24,725 nucleotides of DNA from the NCBI GenBank assembly GCA_016781115.1, contig JADDQX010000016.1, positions 1 to 24,725 of the forward strand, in the 5' to 3' direction. Made by a program: the position numbers and the translations under genes. Numbering within the stretch: the first letter of the stretch is position 1; each line of letters opens with the position of its first letter. Under the pieces are notes generated by a model, which was given only the letters and a program-made list of their open reading frames with translations, ran no database searches and was not told the origin of the DNA. The DNA comes from Actinomycetota bacterium. GTDB taxonomy: Bacteria; Actinomycetota; CADDZG01; WHSQ01. This document shows positions 16,445 through 23,855 of this stretch, one piece after another.

Positions 16445-17664
16445 TCGGATTCTCCTGGAAGTCGCCAAACTTCGACCGTCACTGGATCCCCTTCCTCGAG
16501 CCTCTCGAGATCCGCGTTGAAGAAGGCAAGGCCATGGCAGTCAACAAGACTTGACATTACGTGTGAGCCCTGCGGGCCGGTCGGTAAGGCCAGGAAACCA
16601 TCCTGGGCCCGATGAAGTCTGACCCTCACCAGGTGTAAGCGACCCCTCGGCTTCTCGAGCGCGGTTGCAAGGTGTGCCGTCACGCGCGGGCGCCAGAGCG
16701 TGACGCATCCCCGCAGCCGGCGTATTGCCGGGCGGACGAATTGCTCGAACGATATGTGAACCGATACAGGGTTGCCGGGCAGTCCCAGGAAGGGGGTGCC
16801 TTGGATCGACCCGAGAACGACCGGCTTTCCAGGCTGCACGGCGACCTTCCAGAAATCGATCTGCCCAAGCTCCTCCACAGCTCCCTTGACCAGGTCGTGG
16901 CGGCCTACGGCAACCCCTCCGGACGAGACCACGAGGTCCGCCGATGCTGCGGCCCGAGCGAACGCGCTCACGGTCGCCTCCATCTCGTCGGGCACCCGTT
17001 GCAGCGACACCACGCGGGCTCCGGCATCGTGTACTAACGCCGACAAGGCGATGGAGTTGGAGTCACGGATCTGTCCGTGTCCGACCGCATCACCCACGCC
17101 AACAAGCTCGTCGCCCGTGACGAGCACGGCCACTCGCGGTGGCAGTCTGACGGCGACGTCCCGGTATCCGAGGGCTGTCAATATGGCGAGCTCTCCGGGA
17201 CCCAACTCCACACCAGCCGGTACCGCTACTTCGCCGAGGCAGAGATCTGCGCCCGCCTTGCGCAGGTAGGCGCCGGGTTGAACCCCGCGAGTCACCATCA
17301 CATTTCCGTCGCTTTCGAGGGTGTCTTCGACCGGAACGATCGCATCGGCTCCGACAGGCATGACGCCGCCGGTCATGATCTGAACGGCAGTGCCCGTAGC
17401 AACCTGTGCCGACGACACCCCTCCCGCCCTAGCTTCTCCAACCACGCGCAGCGGCGTCGGGCTGGAGCTGGTAGCCCCGATCACGTCTCGGGAGCGAACT
17501 GCGAAGCCGTCCATCGCGGAGTTGTCGAAACGAGGCAGTGGCTCAGTTGCTGTGACTTCTTCTGCACTGGTCAACCCGAACGCTTGTGACGTCGCGACGC
17601 GGACGACGTCGCTGGGAGCGAAAGCATCGAGCACTCGGAGCTGTGCGTCGCGAAGCGTCAGCAT
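16441..17664 (-). CDS. moeA: Molybdopterin molybdenumtransferase MoeA
   Basis: MoeA inserts molybdate into adenylylated molybdopterin made by MogA, releasing AMP and giving active Moco. The 407-residue length is typical. Signatures are P-R-F-D-N-S-A-M-D-G-F-A-V near residue 50, the MTGGVMPVGADAIVPVE segment, the MoCF fold with VSSGGVAVGRHD, and a PFLGLPGNPVSV motif; the C-terminal domain is present. The ATG at 17664 lies inside the end of the moaD-mogA gene (7-bp overlap), and the gene's own stop overlaps moaC, so the three genes are translationally coupled. Putting MogA and MoeA side by side fits their successive reactions; eukaryotes fuse the equivalent domains. Confidence 0.96.
   Translation of the reverse strand: MLTLRDAQLRVLDAFAPSDVVRVATSQAFGLTSAEEVTATEPLPRFDNSAMDGFAVRSRDVIGATSSSPTPLRVVGEARAGGVSSAQVATGTAVQIMTGGVMPVGADAIVPVEDTLESDGNVMVTRGVQPGAYLRKAGADLCLGEVAVPAGVELGPGELAILTALGYRDVAVRLPPRVAVLVTGDELVGVGDAVGHGQIRDSNSIALSALVHDAGARVVSLQRVPDEMEATVSAFARAAASADLVVSSGGVAVGRHDLVKGAVEELGQIDFWKVAVQPGKPVVLGSIQGTPFLGLPGNPVSVHISFEQFVRPAIRRLRGCVTLWRPRVTAHLATALEKPRGRLHLVRVRLHRAQDGFLALPTGPQGSHVMSSLVDCHGLAFFNADLERLEEGDPVTVEVWRLPGESE
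16452..16456 (-). promoter_or_regulatory. Shine-Dalgarno site for moaC
   Basis: AGGAG on the minus strand, seven bases before ATG 16444 and inside the end of moeA. It favours the overlapping ATG over the longer reading that starts at 16468. Confidence 0.6.
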
Positions 17665-18404
17665 CCGGTTCTGCCGTGAGAGGAGGCGGGATGCTCGGTA
17701 TGACCGGCAACGAGGTCGAGCGCGTGTGGCAACACCGGCGACACCGCCCTCAGCGATTCTTCAACACCTGAGGGGCTTCCGGGCAGGTTGATCACCAGCG
17801 TCGAGCGTGCGATGCCAGCGACGCCACGCGACAGCGCTGCAAGCGGTGTATCAGGGATGTTGGCCACTCTCATCAACTCCGTCAGCCCCGGAGCGTCTTT
17901 CTCGAGGACGAGCTTCGTCGCCTCAGGCGTCACGTCTCTGGGAGCGAAACCTGTTCCGCCCGTTGTCACTATCAGCGACACACCTTCGTGCACCCACGTC
18001 CTGAGCTCTCGTTCTATCTGCGAGATCTCATCGGGAACAGTCTTCATCGCTACCACCTTCAATCCTTGCGCCTCCACCAAGGCGGCGGCGAGGGGACCGG
18101 ATCGATCCAGCCGATCGCCACGTGAGGCCTGATCGCTGATGGTGAGCACTGCGGCGGAGAACCGAGACCCGCCGCTGAATAGGGGCATCAAAGTGACCTC
18201 GGCTCCCTCCCGCAGGGAAGTTGATCGATCTGCTCGGACCCCGTCGACCAACACCGAGAACACAGCGGCAGCGGGTATGCGCAGAGCCGTCAACAGGTCG
18301 GCGATCGAAGCATCGTCGGACAGGCGGATCTCCATTCCGCTCGTCCCGGTCTCTGGCGGCAGGTAACTGCGCAAACCTCCGAAACAGACGACGAAGATCT
18401 TCAT
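17658..18404 (-). CDS. moaD-mogA: Fused MoaD-like sulfur carrier and MogA-like molybdopterin adenylyltransferase
   Basis: One continuous 248-residue frame contains two Moco proteins. Residues 1-79 are a ubiquitin-like MoaD domain ending L-F-S-G78-G79, the Gly-Gly that is normally the free C-terminus and carries the thiocarboxylate passed to MoaE. With almost no linker, residues 80-248 form a MogA/MoaB domain (AAVLTISDQ, then TTGGTGFAPRDVTPEA and NLPGSPSG), which adenylates molybdopterin. I re-read the junction bases and found no stop or frameshift. In this form the sulfur tail is buried, so either the product is cleaved after Gly79, or the MoaD part is not a carrier, or a second MoaD exists elsewhere. 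An internal ATG at 18188 (Met73), with GAGG upstream, could give a separate MogA. It heads the minus-strand operon with moeA and moaC. Confidence 0.9.
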   Translation of the reverse strand: MKIFVVCFGGLRSYLPPETGTSGMEIRLSDDASIADLLTALRIPAAAVFSVLVDGVRADRSTSLREGAEVTLMPLFSGGSRFSAAVLTISDQASRGDRLDRSGPLAAALVEAQGLKVVAMKTVPDEISQIERELRTWVHEGVSLIVTTGGTGFAPRDVTPEATKLVLEKDAPGLTELMRVANIPDTPLAALSRGVAGIARSTLVINLPGSPSGVEESLRAVSPVLPHALDLVAGHTEHPASSHGRTGC

Positions 18405-18436
18405 GCTGCCGAGTGCTGGAAGCCGACCATCACAGC

Positions 18437-18443
18437 GATACTA
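18437..18443. promoter_or_regulatory. Candidate overlapping divergent promoter core (moaD-mogA / moaE)
   Basis: Only 47 bp separate the two divergent starts. GATACT reads toward moaE and TAGTAT, on the other strand, toward moaD-mogA; both resemble -10 boxes and they overlap. The box facing moaE would place the RNA start within a few bases of the ATG, implying an almost leaderless message. No clear -35 boxes were found. Confidence 0.25.
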
Positions 18444-18451
18444 AGAGCGCC

Positions 18452-18895
18452 ATGGACGGGATAATCAGCGAGATCACTCCGCATCCGCTGGACGTCTCGC
18501 GATTGATGTCGGCCACGGCCGACGCCCGGTCTGGAGCCGTGGCCAGTTTCATCGGCACGGTTCGCGAGACGGCGGCCGTCAAAGCCAACCGGGATAAAGC
18601 CGTGGTCGGACTCGAATATGAAGCCCATCCCGAGCTCGCGCCGAAGAGGTTGGACGAGATCGCTCGGGAAGCCAAACGAAGATGGGCCTTGGTCAGAGTT
18701 ACTGCATGTCATCGTGTCGGACCCTGCGGTGTGGGCGAGCCCACTGTCGTCGTAGTCACGAGCGCCCCTCACCGTGACGCGGCGTTGGATGCATGCGGGT
18801 GGATCATCGACGAGATCAAAGCTTCTGTGCCCATCTGGAAGAAAGAGATCTACGGTGATGGCTCCTCGTGGGTCGGCATGGAGAACGTCGGTTAG
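18452..18895 (+). CDS. moaE: Molybdopterin synthase catalytic subunit MoaE
   Basis: MoaE takes sulfur from thiocarboxylated MoaD and adds the dithiolene to cPMP, making molybdopterin. Family marks are GAVASFIGTVRE, LEYEAHPELA, the HRVGPCGVGEP segment, the conserved S-A-P-H-R, and VPIWKKEIYGDG with the catalytic lysine region near the C-terminus. The 147-residue length is normal. The frame runs back to 18221, but that part overlaps moaD-mogA on the other strand and has no MoaE similarity; ATG 18452 is the proper start, though its ribosome site is weak. It diverges from moaD-mogA, and its TAG stop overlaps the TAA stop of the transporter gene coming the other way. Confidence 0.95.
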   Translation: MDGIISEITPHPLDVSRLMSATADARSGAVASFIGTVRETAAVKANRDKAVVGLEYEAHPELAPKRLDEIAREAKRRWALVRVTACHRVGPCGVGEPTVVVVTSAPHRDAALDACGWIIDEIKASVPIWKKEIYGDGSSWVGMENVG

Positions 18896-20058
18896 AGACG
18901 CGATATCGGCTCCGGGTCCGGCGTTGTCGCGGCCTCCGCCAATCTGCGACCGTGATGCGACACCAGGGCGAGCGCGAGTGCAATGGCCAGGTTGGACGCG
19001 GCAAAACCCGCGACTCCTGCAACCACTGCTGTCGCCAGGTCGTATCCGCGCAGATCTGTGACGAGTGACGCATGCATGACTGCTGCGAAAACCAAGGTGC
19101 CGGCGAGCACCGCGAGAGGCACAACAGACAGGACGCTCAATGCCACTCCGCCGAAGAACAACCCGAGGCACAGAAGAACTCCCCCGATGAGCAGGTTCAT
19201 CTGGTAGCTGCGGGCTCCCGAACGATAGTGAGCGGTGAGACCGTTCGACCCGTGACACATCGGCATGCCGCCGAAGAAGGCGGTCACCAGGTTCATCACC
19301 CCCGACGACACCGATATCGAGGCTGGTGTGACGCGCACGGCGCGATCGCCGAAGTAAGCCTGCTCTAGATCCACCGTCGCCACGACCGCATTGCCGAACG
19401 TGAGTGGGAGCTGCGGCAACACCAGAACGGTCAGCGCGGTCCACAACGTGGATGCGTCGAACGCGTTGAGAAGGCCCGCCTGCGGGGTCCAGACGTCGAC
19501 CCGGAACCCGATCGAGGTGTCTCCGGTTGCGATGGTCCACGCAACTCCAGCGGCGACCATGATCGCCGCCAGCGGCGCCGACCCCCATCTCTTCGTGACG
19601 ATGCTCAAGACGACTGCGATACCGGTGGCCATCAGCGCTTCGCTGCTTCCTCGAGGTAAGACGAGATCTGCAGCGGCCCGCAGCAGGAGGAGACCGACAC
19701 CCAGCTGCAGCGCCCGGATCACGGGACGAGCGAACGCCGTGCTGAGGCGGCGAGCGCCCCCCGTTACGCCGAGCCCGAACGTTGCTATCCCGATGATCAG
19801 CCCCGCTGCAACGAGGGTGGAGGCCGGAAGGCCCAGAGCCAGAGTCAGAGCAGCCGCGGCCTTGATCGGCTGCACCGGAACAGGGATCCCGAAGTAGACG
19901 CCGGCGAGGATGTAAGCACCTCCCGCGCACACGAGGACCGTCGCAGCATCGAAACCATTGCGGACGACCAACGCCGCCGTCAACGGAAGCATGACGCCAA
20001 GGTCGGCTACGGCACCAGAGACGTCACCTATGATCCTCTTCAGGATCGACGTGTTCAT
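18892..20058 (-). CDS. MOT1-type molybdate/sulfate transporter (SulP-related)
   Basis: A 388-residue membrane protein with ten or more hydrophobic segments. It carries the two conserved blocks of the MFS_MOT1 family: PVPVQPIKA early in the protein and LPLTFGNAVVAT followed by GGMPMCHGSNGLTAHY in the middle. Plant and algal MOT1 members are high-affinity molybdate importers; bacterial ones are usually annotated as putative sulfate/molybdate transporters, so molybdate as substrate is inferred here from the surrounding Moco genes. The start at ATG 20058 overlaps the moaA stop (ATGA); a longer frame from 20145 would overlap moaA by 90 bases and adds only charged residues. No ModABC genes are in the window. 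Confidence 0.87.
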   Translation of the reverse strand: MNTSILKRIIGDVSGAVADLGVMLPLTAALVVRNGFDAATVLVCAGGAYILAGVYFGIPVPVQPIKAAAALTLALGLPASTLVAAGLIIGIATFGLGVTGGARRLSTAFARPVIRALQLGVGLLLLRAAADLVLPRGSSEALMATGIAVVLSIVTKRWGSAPLAAIMVAAGVAWTIATGDTSIGFRVDVWTPQAGLLNAFDASTLWTALTVLVLPQLPLTFGNAVVATVDLEQAYFGDRAVRVTPASISVSSGVMNLVTAFFGGMPMCHGSNGLTAHYRSGARSYQMNLLIGGVLLCLGLFFGGVALSVLSVVPLAVLAGTLVFAAVMHASLVTDLRGYDLATAVVAGVAGFAASNLAIALALALVSHHGRRLAEAATTPDPEPISRL

Positions 20059-21077
20059 CCGCCGATGACGCTCATCTCGACCCGGCGTCTGGTGGGATCT
20101 GCCGCCGATCGTTGCTCGGAGAAGCGGTCGGCGCGCGCTGCCCACACCGAACGGATCGTGGCGGCGAGCTCAGCGTCCGAGGCCCCACTCCTGACGAGAG
20201 AGCGGAGGTCGAGTCCGCTCGACGAGAACAAGCACGTGTAGAGAACACCGTTCGCGGCGATCCGCGCGCGAGAGCAGTCTCCACAGAAGGGCTGGGTGAT
20301 GGAGGAGATGACACCGATCTCTCCAGCCCCGTCGGCGTAGCGATATCGTCTGGCGACCTCGCCTTGGTGCGGGCTGTCCACGGGGACGAGCCGATAGACT
20401 GCATCTAGCGCGCGGAGGATCTCTTCGCTGGGAACGACGTCTTCACGCTTCCACCCGTTCGTAGCTCCGACATCCATGTACTCGATGAAGCGCACGACAT
20501 GACCGCTACCGCGGAAATACTTCGCCATCGGAACAACGTCATGATCGTTCAGACCCCTCCTGACGACCATGTTGATCTTGATGGACTCGAAACCCGCCCT
20601 CTCCGCTCGCTTGATCCCCTCCAGAACGCGGCCTACAGGGAAGCCCACGTCGTTGATGGCGGAGAAGACAGCCTGATCGAGCGAGTCGAGACTCACCGTT
20701 AAACGGTGTAGCCCATGCTCCCGTAACAGCTCCGCTTTTCGTGCGAGGCGCGCCCCGTTGGTCGTAAGGGCCAGGTCATCGATGCCTTCGATCCCGGCGA
20801 GCGCGCCGACCAATCCCTCTACACCGGGGCGCGCGAGTGGTTCGCCGCCGGTTATCCGGACCTTGTGCACGCCCAGAGAAACGAAGATGGTCGCCAGACG
20901 CGCTATCTCGTCGTGGGTCAACACTTCGTCCGATCGGAGAAAAACGTGGTCCGCCCCAAAGACTTCCCTGGGCATGCAGTATGTGCACCGGAAGTTGCAC
21001 CTATCCGTGACCGAGATCCTTAGGTCGCGCAGAGGGCGATCGAGGAGATCGATGAGGCCCGGGCTTCCCTTCAACAA
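20055..21077 (-). CDS. moaA: GTP 3',8-cyclase MoaA (radical SAM)
   Basis: MoaA starts Moco synthesis by rearranging GTP to 3',8-cyclo-dihydro-GTP, which MoaC converts to cPMP. The radical SAM cluster motif C-N-F-R-C-T-Y-C lies at residues 27-34, with ITGGEPLARP after it. The second, C-terminal cluster has C-G-D-C followed by a third cysteine in YTCLF. The protein ends in Gly-Gly, the tail needed for catalysis in known MoaA. Length (340) is typical. The start is one of two consecutive TTG codons (21077 or 21074); no ATG or GTG fits upstream of the cluster and the ribosome site is poor, suggesting dependence on translation of the upstream Moco enzyme gene, whose stop is 9 bp away. Confidence 0.95.
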   Translation of the reverse strand: MLKGSPGLIDLLDRPLRDLRISVTDRCNFRCTYCMPREVFGADHVFLRSDEVLTHDEIARLATIFVSLGVHKVRITGGEPLARPGVEGLVGALAGIEGIDDLALTTNGARLARKAELLREHGLHRLTVSLDSLDQAVFSAINDVGFPVGRVLEGIKRAERAGFESIKINMVVRRGLNDHDVVPMAKYFRGSGHVVRFIEYMDVGATNGWKREDVVPSEEILRALDAVYRLVPVDSPHQGEVARRYRYADGAGEIGVISSITQPFCGDCSRARIAANGVLYTCLFSSSGLDLRSLVRSGASDAELAATIRSVWAARADRFSEQRSAADPTRRRVEMSVIGG

Positions 21078-21086
21078 GGCAGCACG

Positions 21087-22682
21087 CTAAGCGACGTTGA
21101 CCTCGACGACCGGGAGACCGGTTGCACCACTCGGATGAGGTGGGCGTTCTTCTGCCGATTGACGTTCTCCGCGCCCGTCGTAGGCGCGGCAGGTGATTCG
21201 GTGCGTTCCGGTGTCGGACGGGGTCCATCGATATGCCCACAGACGCCAAGCGTTCGGGGCGAGAGGAGCCTTGAGCATGGCTTCCTCCCACGTCTCGCCG
21301 TCGTCGAGCGAGACCTCGACGCTGGAGATGCCCCGTACACCAGCCCACGCCACGCCCGCGACCCAGGTGGGTTCTCCGGAGCGCGCTTCACCGTTATCTC
21401 CGGCCACGTCGATCCGTGACTGCGTCTTTACAACGGCCTCGTCGGACCAGCCCCGATCCATCCAATAGCCTTGATAATCGCGGTCGACGACGTCGATCGA
21501 TTCGAGCCACTTAACGTTCTTCATCCCGTATATCTCCGGCACCCGCAGTCGACAGGGGAAACCATGCTCCTGCGTGAGCGGAAGTCCGTTTTGCGAAACC
21601 GCGAGCAGAGTGGAAGGTGAGCGGCCCACTTCCACCGGGATCGAGTCCGTGTAACCGTCTGCGCCCCTCAAGACGAGGTCGACGGCGCCGGGCTGCACAC
21701 CAGCGGCCTCGAGGACGTCCTTCAGCCGGACACCGCCCCACGCAGAATTACCGACCAGCGATCCCCCGACTTCGTTGGAGATACAGCTGAGTACCGAGAA
21801 TTCCTCCACCACCTCGAAGCGGTCCTGCAATGAGGCAAAATCCAGTTCCAACGGTTCGTCCACCAACCCACCGACCGTCAGAGTCCACCCTTGTGCCTCG
21901 ACGGAAGGCTTCACGATGTTGATGTCGATCACGTAGTGATCCTCGGCGGCAGTGATCTCCGGAGTGAGGCCTGGGATGTCGGGGAAGGGCGGTCGCGCTG
22001 GTGCGGTTGCAGCTCGCGTCGGGGAAGCGAGAGAAACGTTTCTATCCGGTCCGGCCATACGCTCGACGAGCCACCGCGTCACGCCTGCGCCCGCGACCAT
22101 TGCCGCCGTAGCGCCCAAGCCCAGAGCGATGATCCTTCTCCGGCCAACGTCAAGATCATCTCGTGCTCTGCTCAGTTCGCCGTGAACGAAGCCTCCGACT
22201 TTTGCATACAAGACGGCCGAGATGATGAGAGTGATCGCCGACTCGACGAATTCTGAATCGGGGCTAGGACTGAGCAGAGTGGCCGCTGCGGCCGCAACAA
22301 GAACGAGGGCTGCCGCCGTAACCGGTCTCGGGCCGTCTTCGTCCGCGGTTCGACGGAACATCGCCGCCCCGAACGCGAGGGCTCCCAGTACAGCGCCCCC
22401 CGCAAGTAATCGCATAGCCCAATGTCCGAGGAGCTCGATGAGAAGAGTTGCCACGTCTCCCGGGGTTGCTCGAATCACGGCTTCGGCGAGCGCGAGCGGC
22501 GCGAACACAACGCCTTCCGCGATCGTCGAGGCGATCCAGGATGCGGCCAGCGCTACGGAGGTTGCGATCGTGCCCGCCAGCAATAGATCACGCTTCAAGC
22601 GGCGTTCGGATACACCGTCTCGGTCCTGGGCCTGAGCGTGGTTGGCGTCGTCTGTTGTGGACGCGCCATCGGGCGGAATCAC
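21087..22682 (-). CDS. Membrane-anchored sulfite-oxidase-family molybdopterin oxidoreductase
   Basis: The catalytic part has the sulfite oxidase fold, with the Mo-ligand cysteine in V-L-S-C300-I-S-N-E-V-G-G, the NSAWGGVRL and GFPCRLRVPEIYGMKNVKWLE blocks, and a C-terminal Ig-like Mo-co dimerisation domain (SSVEVSLDDGETWEEA). Ahead of it are four hydrophobic helices, then a fifth preceded by three arginines (181-183) that resembles a Tat signal. The substrate cannot be read from sequence; sulfite or an S/N-oxide are possible. I choose GTG 22682 (531 residues); the frame extends to 22811 (574), but this would overlap the divergent gene and the extra residues look non-coding. The start is not certain. 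The gene leads the operon with moaA and the transporter, so the enzyme is co-expressed with cofactor supply. Confidence 0.85.
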   Translation of the reverse strand: MIPPDGASTTDDANHAQAQDRDGVSERRLKRDLLLAGTIATSVALAASWIASTIAEGVVFAPLALAEAVIRATPGDVATLLIELLGHWAMRLLAGGAVLGALAFGAAMFRRTADEDGPRPVTAAALVLVAAAAATLLSPSPDSEFVESAITLIISAVLYAKVGGFVHGELSRARDDLDVGRRRIIALGLGATAAMVAGAGVTRWLVERMAGPDRNVSLASPTRAATAPARPPFPDIPGLTPEITAAEDHYVIDINIVKPSVEAQGWTLTVGGLVDEPLELDFASLQDRFEVVEEFSVLSCISNEVGGSLVGNSAWGGVRLKDVLEAAGVQPGAVDLVLRGADGYTDSIPVEVGRSPSTLLAVSQNGLPLTQEHGFPCRLRVPEIYGMKNVKWLESIDVVDRDYQGYWMDRGWSDEAVVKTQSRIDVAGDNGEARSGEPTWVAGVAWAGVRGISSVEVSLDDGETWEEAMLKAPLAPNAWRLWAYRWTPSDTGTHRITCRAYDGRGERQSAEERPPHPSGATGLPVVEVNVA

Positions 22683-22791
22683 TCGTTCATTATGCGCGCC
22701 CCCGCTAACTAGTAGGTGCGTGTAGCGGATAGATATCTGATCGGTCGACAACCTCGCACGATCCCGGATCCGCCGTGCAAGACTGAGTCGC
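22683..22791. promoter_or_regulatory. Divergent intergenic region between the two Moco enzyme genes
   Basis: This 109-bp gap must hold promoters for both the larger enzyme-moaA-transporter operon and the cytochrome b-like Moco protein, if the GTG start at 22682 is right. It is AT-richer around 22710-22745 (for example CTAACTAGTAG and GATAGATATC). I could not define -10/-35 pairs with confidence and saw no Moco riboswitch fold. Confidence 0.3.
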
Positions 22792-23793
22792 ATGTCTGCG
22801 CGGAGAACCAATGTTGGTCTTCTCTTCGCCCTGATGGCGGTGTTCGCGACAGGAGTGGGTGCGTTTGCCGTCGGTTCTGGCTGGAACGTCTACGTCTCGG
22901 TGGCTCACGGCATCGCCGGCTTCGTCATAGTCGCCCTTGCCCCTTGGAAGACGGTTGTCGCTCGGCGTGGCTACCACCGCGTCCGGCCCGGACGATCGCT
23001 GTCGCTGATGTTGGCGCTTGGGCTCGTTGCGGCACTGCTGTTCGGCTTCCTGCACTCCACCGGACTCGCACGATCATTGGGCGCCGTGACTGCGATGCAA
23101 TTACACGTGGGAGCCGCCCTGGTTTCCCTTCCTCTTGTCGTGTGGCACACGATCGCACGTCCCGCGCGACCACATAGGAGCGATCTCGAACGCCGCAAGT
23201 TGATCCGAACGGCAATGGTGACCGCCGGGGGTGCCGCGGCTTACGTGCTGCTCGCCGGTGCGGAGCGGATCGGGGGTTTGCCCGGCTCGCGGCGACGTTT
23301 CACCGGGTCGTACGAACGAGGCACAGGGAACCCTGCTGAGATGCCCGTAACGCAATGGCTCAACGACCGCGTGCCGACCATCGATGCCTCCGATTGGACG
23401 TTGAAGGTCGGTGAACGGAGGTGGACTTACGACGAGCTCGCCGCGTTCGACACGAAGGTCGACGGGTTGATCGACTGCACCGGCGGGTGGTTTGCGACCC
23501 AGAGATGGGAAGGCGTGTTGCTAAGCGACCTGCTCCGAGGAGCGGAGACAGACGAGCCTCGCAGCATCGTCGTCCGGTCGACAACCGGATACTCACGCGC
23601 CTATCCGTTTGACGATGCGTCGAAGTTGCTGCTCGCCACCAGGATCGGGGGCGTTCCTCTCACGGCAGGACATGGGTATCCCGCACGCATCGTCGCTCCG
23701 GGCAGACGTGGCTTCTGGTGGGTCAAGTGGGTACAGGAGATCCAAGTGAGCTCGCGACCCTGGTGGGTTCAGCCGCCTTTCCCGCTTACGTAA
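22792..23793 (+). CDS. Cytochrome b-like membrane domain fused to a sulfite-oxidase-fold Moco domain
   Basis: A 333-residue protein. Residues 1-122 contain four membrane helices with histidines H39, H88, H105 and H119 placed in or at their ends, as expected for b-heme ligands in a small cytochrome b561-like domain. A fifth hydrophobic stretch follows R134-R135-K-L-I-R and looks like an internal twin-arginine signal. Residues about 180-333 form a compact Oxidored_molyb (YedY/MsrP-like) domain with the Mo-ligand cysteine in L-I-D-C229-T-G-G-W and a GFWWVKWV ending; the C-terminal dimerisation domain is absent. It could pass electrons between quinone and the Moco site within one chain. The substrate is unknown. 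It diverges from the larger Moco enzyme gene. Confidence 0.82.
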   Translation: MSARRTNVGLLFALMAVFATGVGAFAVGSGWNVYVSVAHGIAGFVIVALAPWKTVVARRGYHRVRPGRSLSLMLALGLVAALLFGFLHSTGLARSLGAVTAMQLHVGAALVSLPLVVWHTIARPARPHRSDLERRKLIRTAMVTAGGAAAYVLLAGAERIGGLPGSRRRFTGSYERGTGNPAEMPVTQWLNDRVPTIDASDWTLKVGERRWTYDELAAFDTKVDGLIDCTGGWFATQRWEGVLLSDLLRGAETDEPRSIVVRSTTGYSRAYPFDDASKLLLATRIGGVPLTAGHGYPARIVAPGRRGFWWVKWVQEIQVSSRPWWVQPPFPLT

Positions 23794-23812
23794 GTCAGGT
23801 TCGTTGGTTCGT

Positions 23813-23839
23813 TGCCCTGTCTCCGAACCGGAGGTGGCA
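23813..23839. terminator. Candidate hairpin between convergent genes
   Basis: CTCCG-AAC-CGGAG forms a strong five-pair stem, extendable through an internal loop by TGCC/GGCA. It sits in the 62-bp gap between two converging genes, where a shared terminator is expected. No T-run follows, so support is limited. Confidence 0.3.
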
Positions 23840-23855
23840 AGAGCGGGGGCTGCTA

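Noticed and set aside
18221..18451. Upstream extension of moaE
   Set aside because: It overlaps moaD-mogA on the opposite strand and adds 77 residues without MoaE similarity; ATG 18452 gives the normal length.
18401..19930. Minus-strand 509-codon frame across moaE and the transporter gene
   Set aside because: Arg/Ser-rich shadow of two well-supported genes in other frames, with no recognisable domain.
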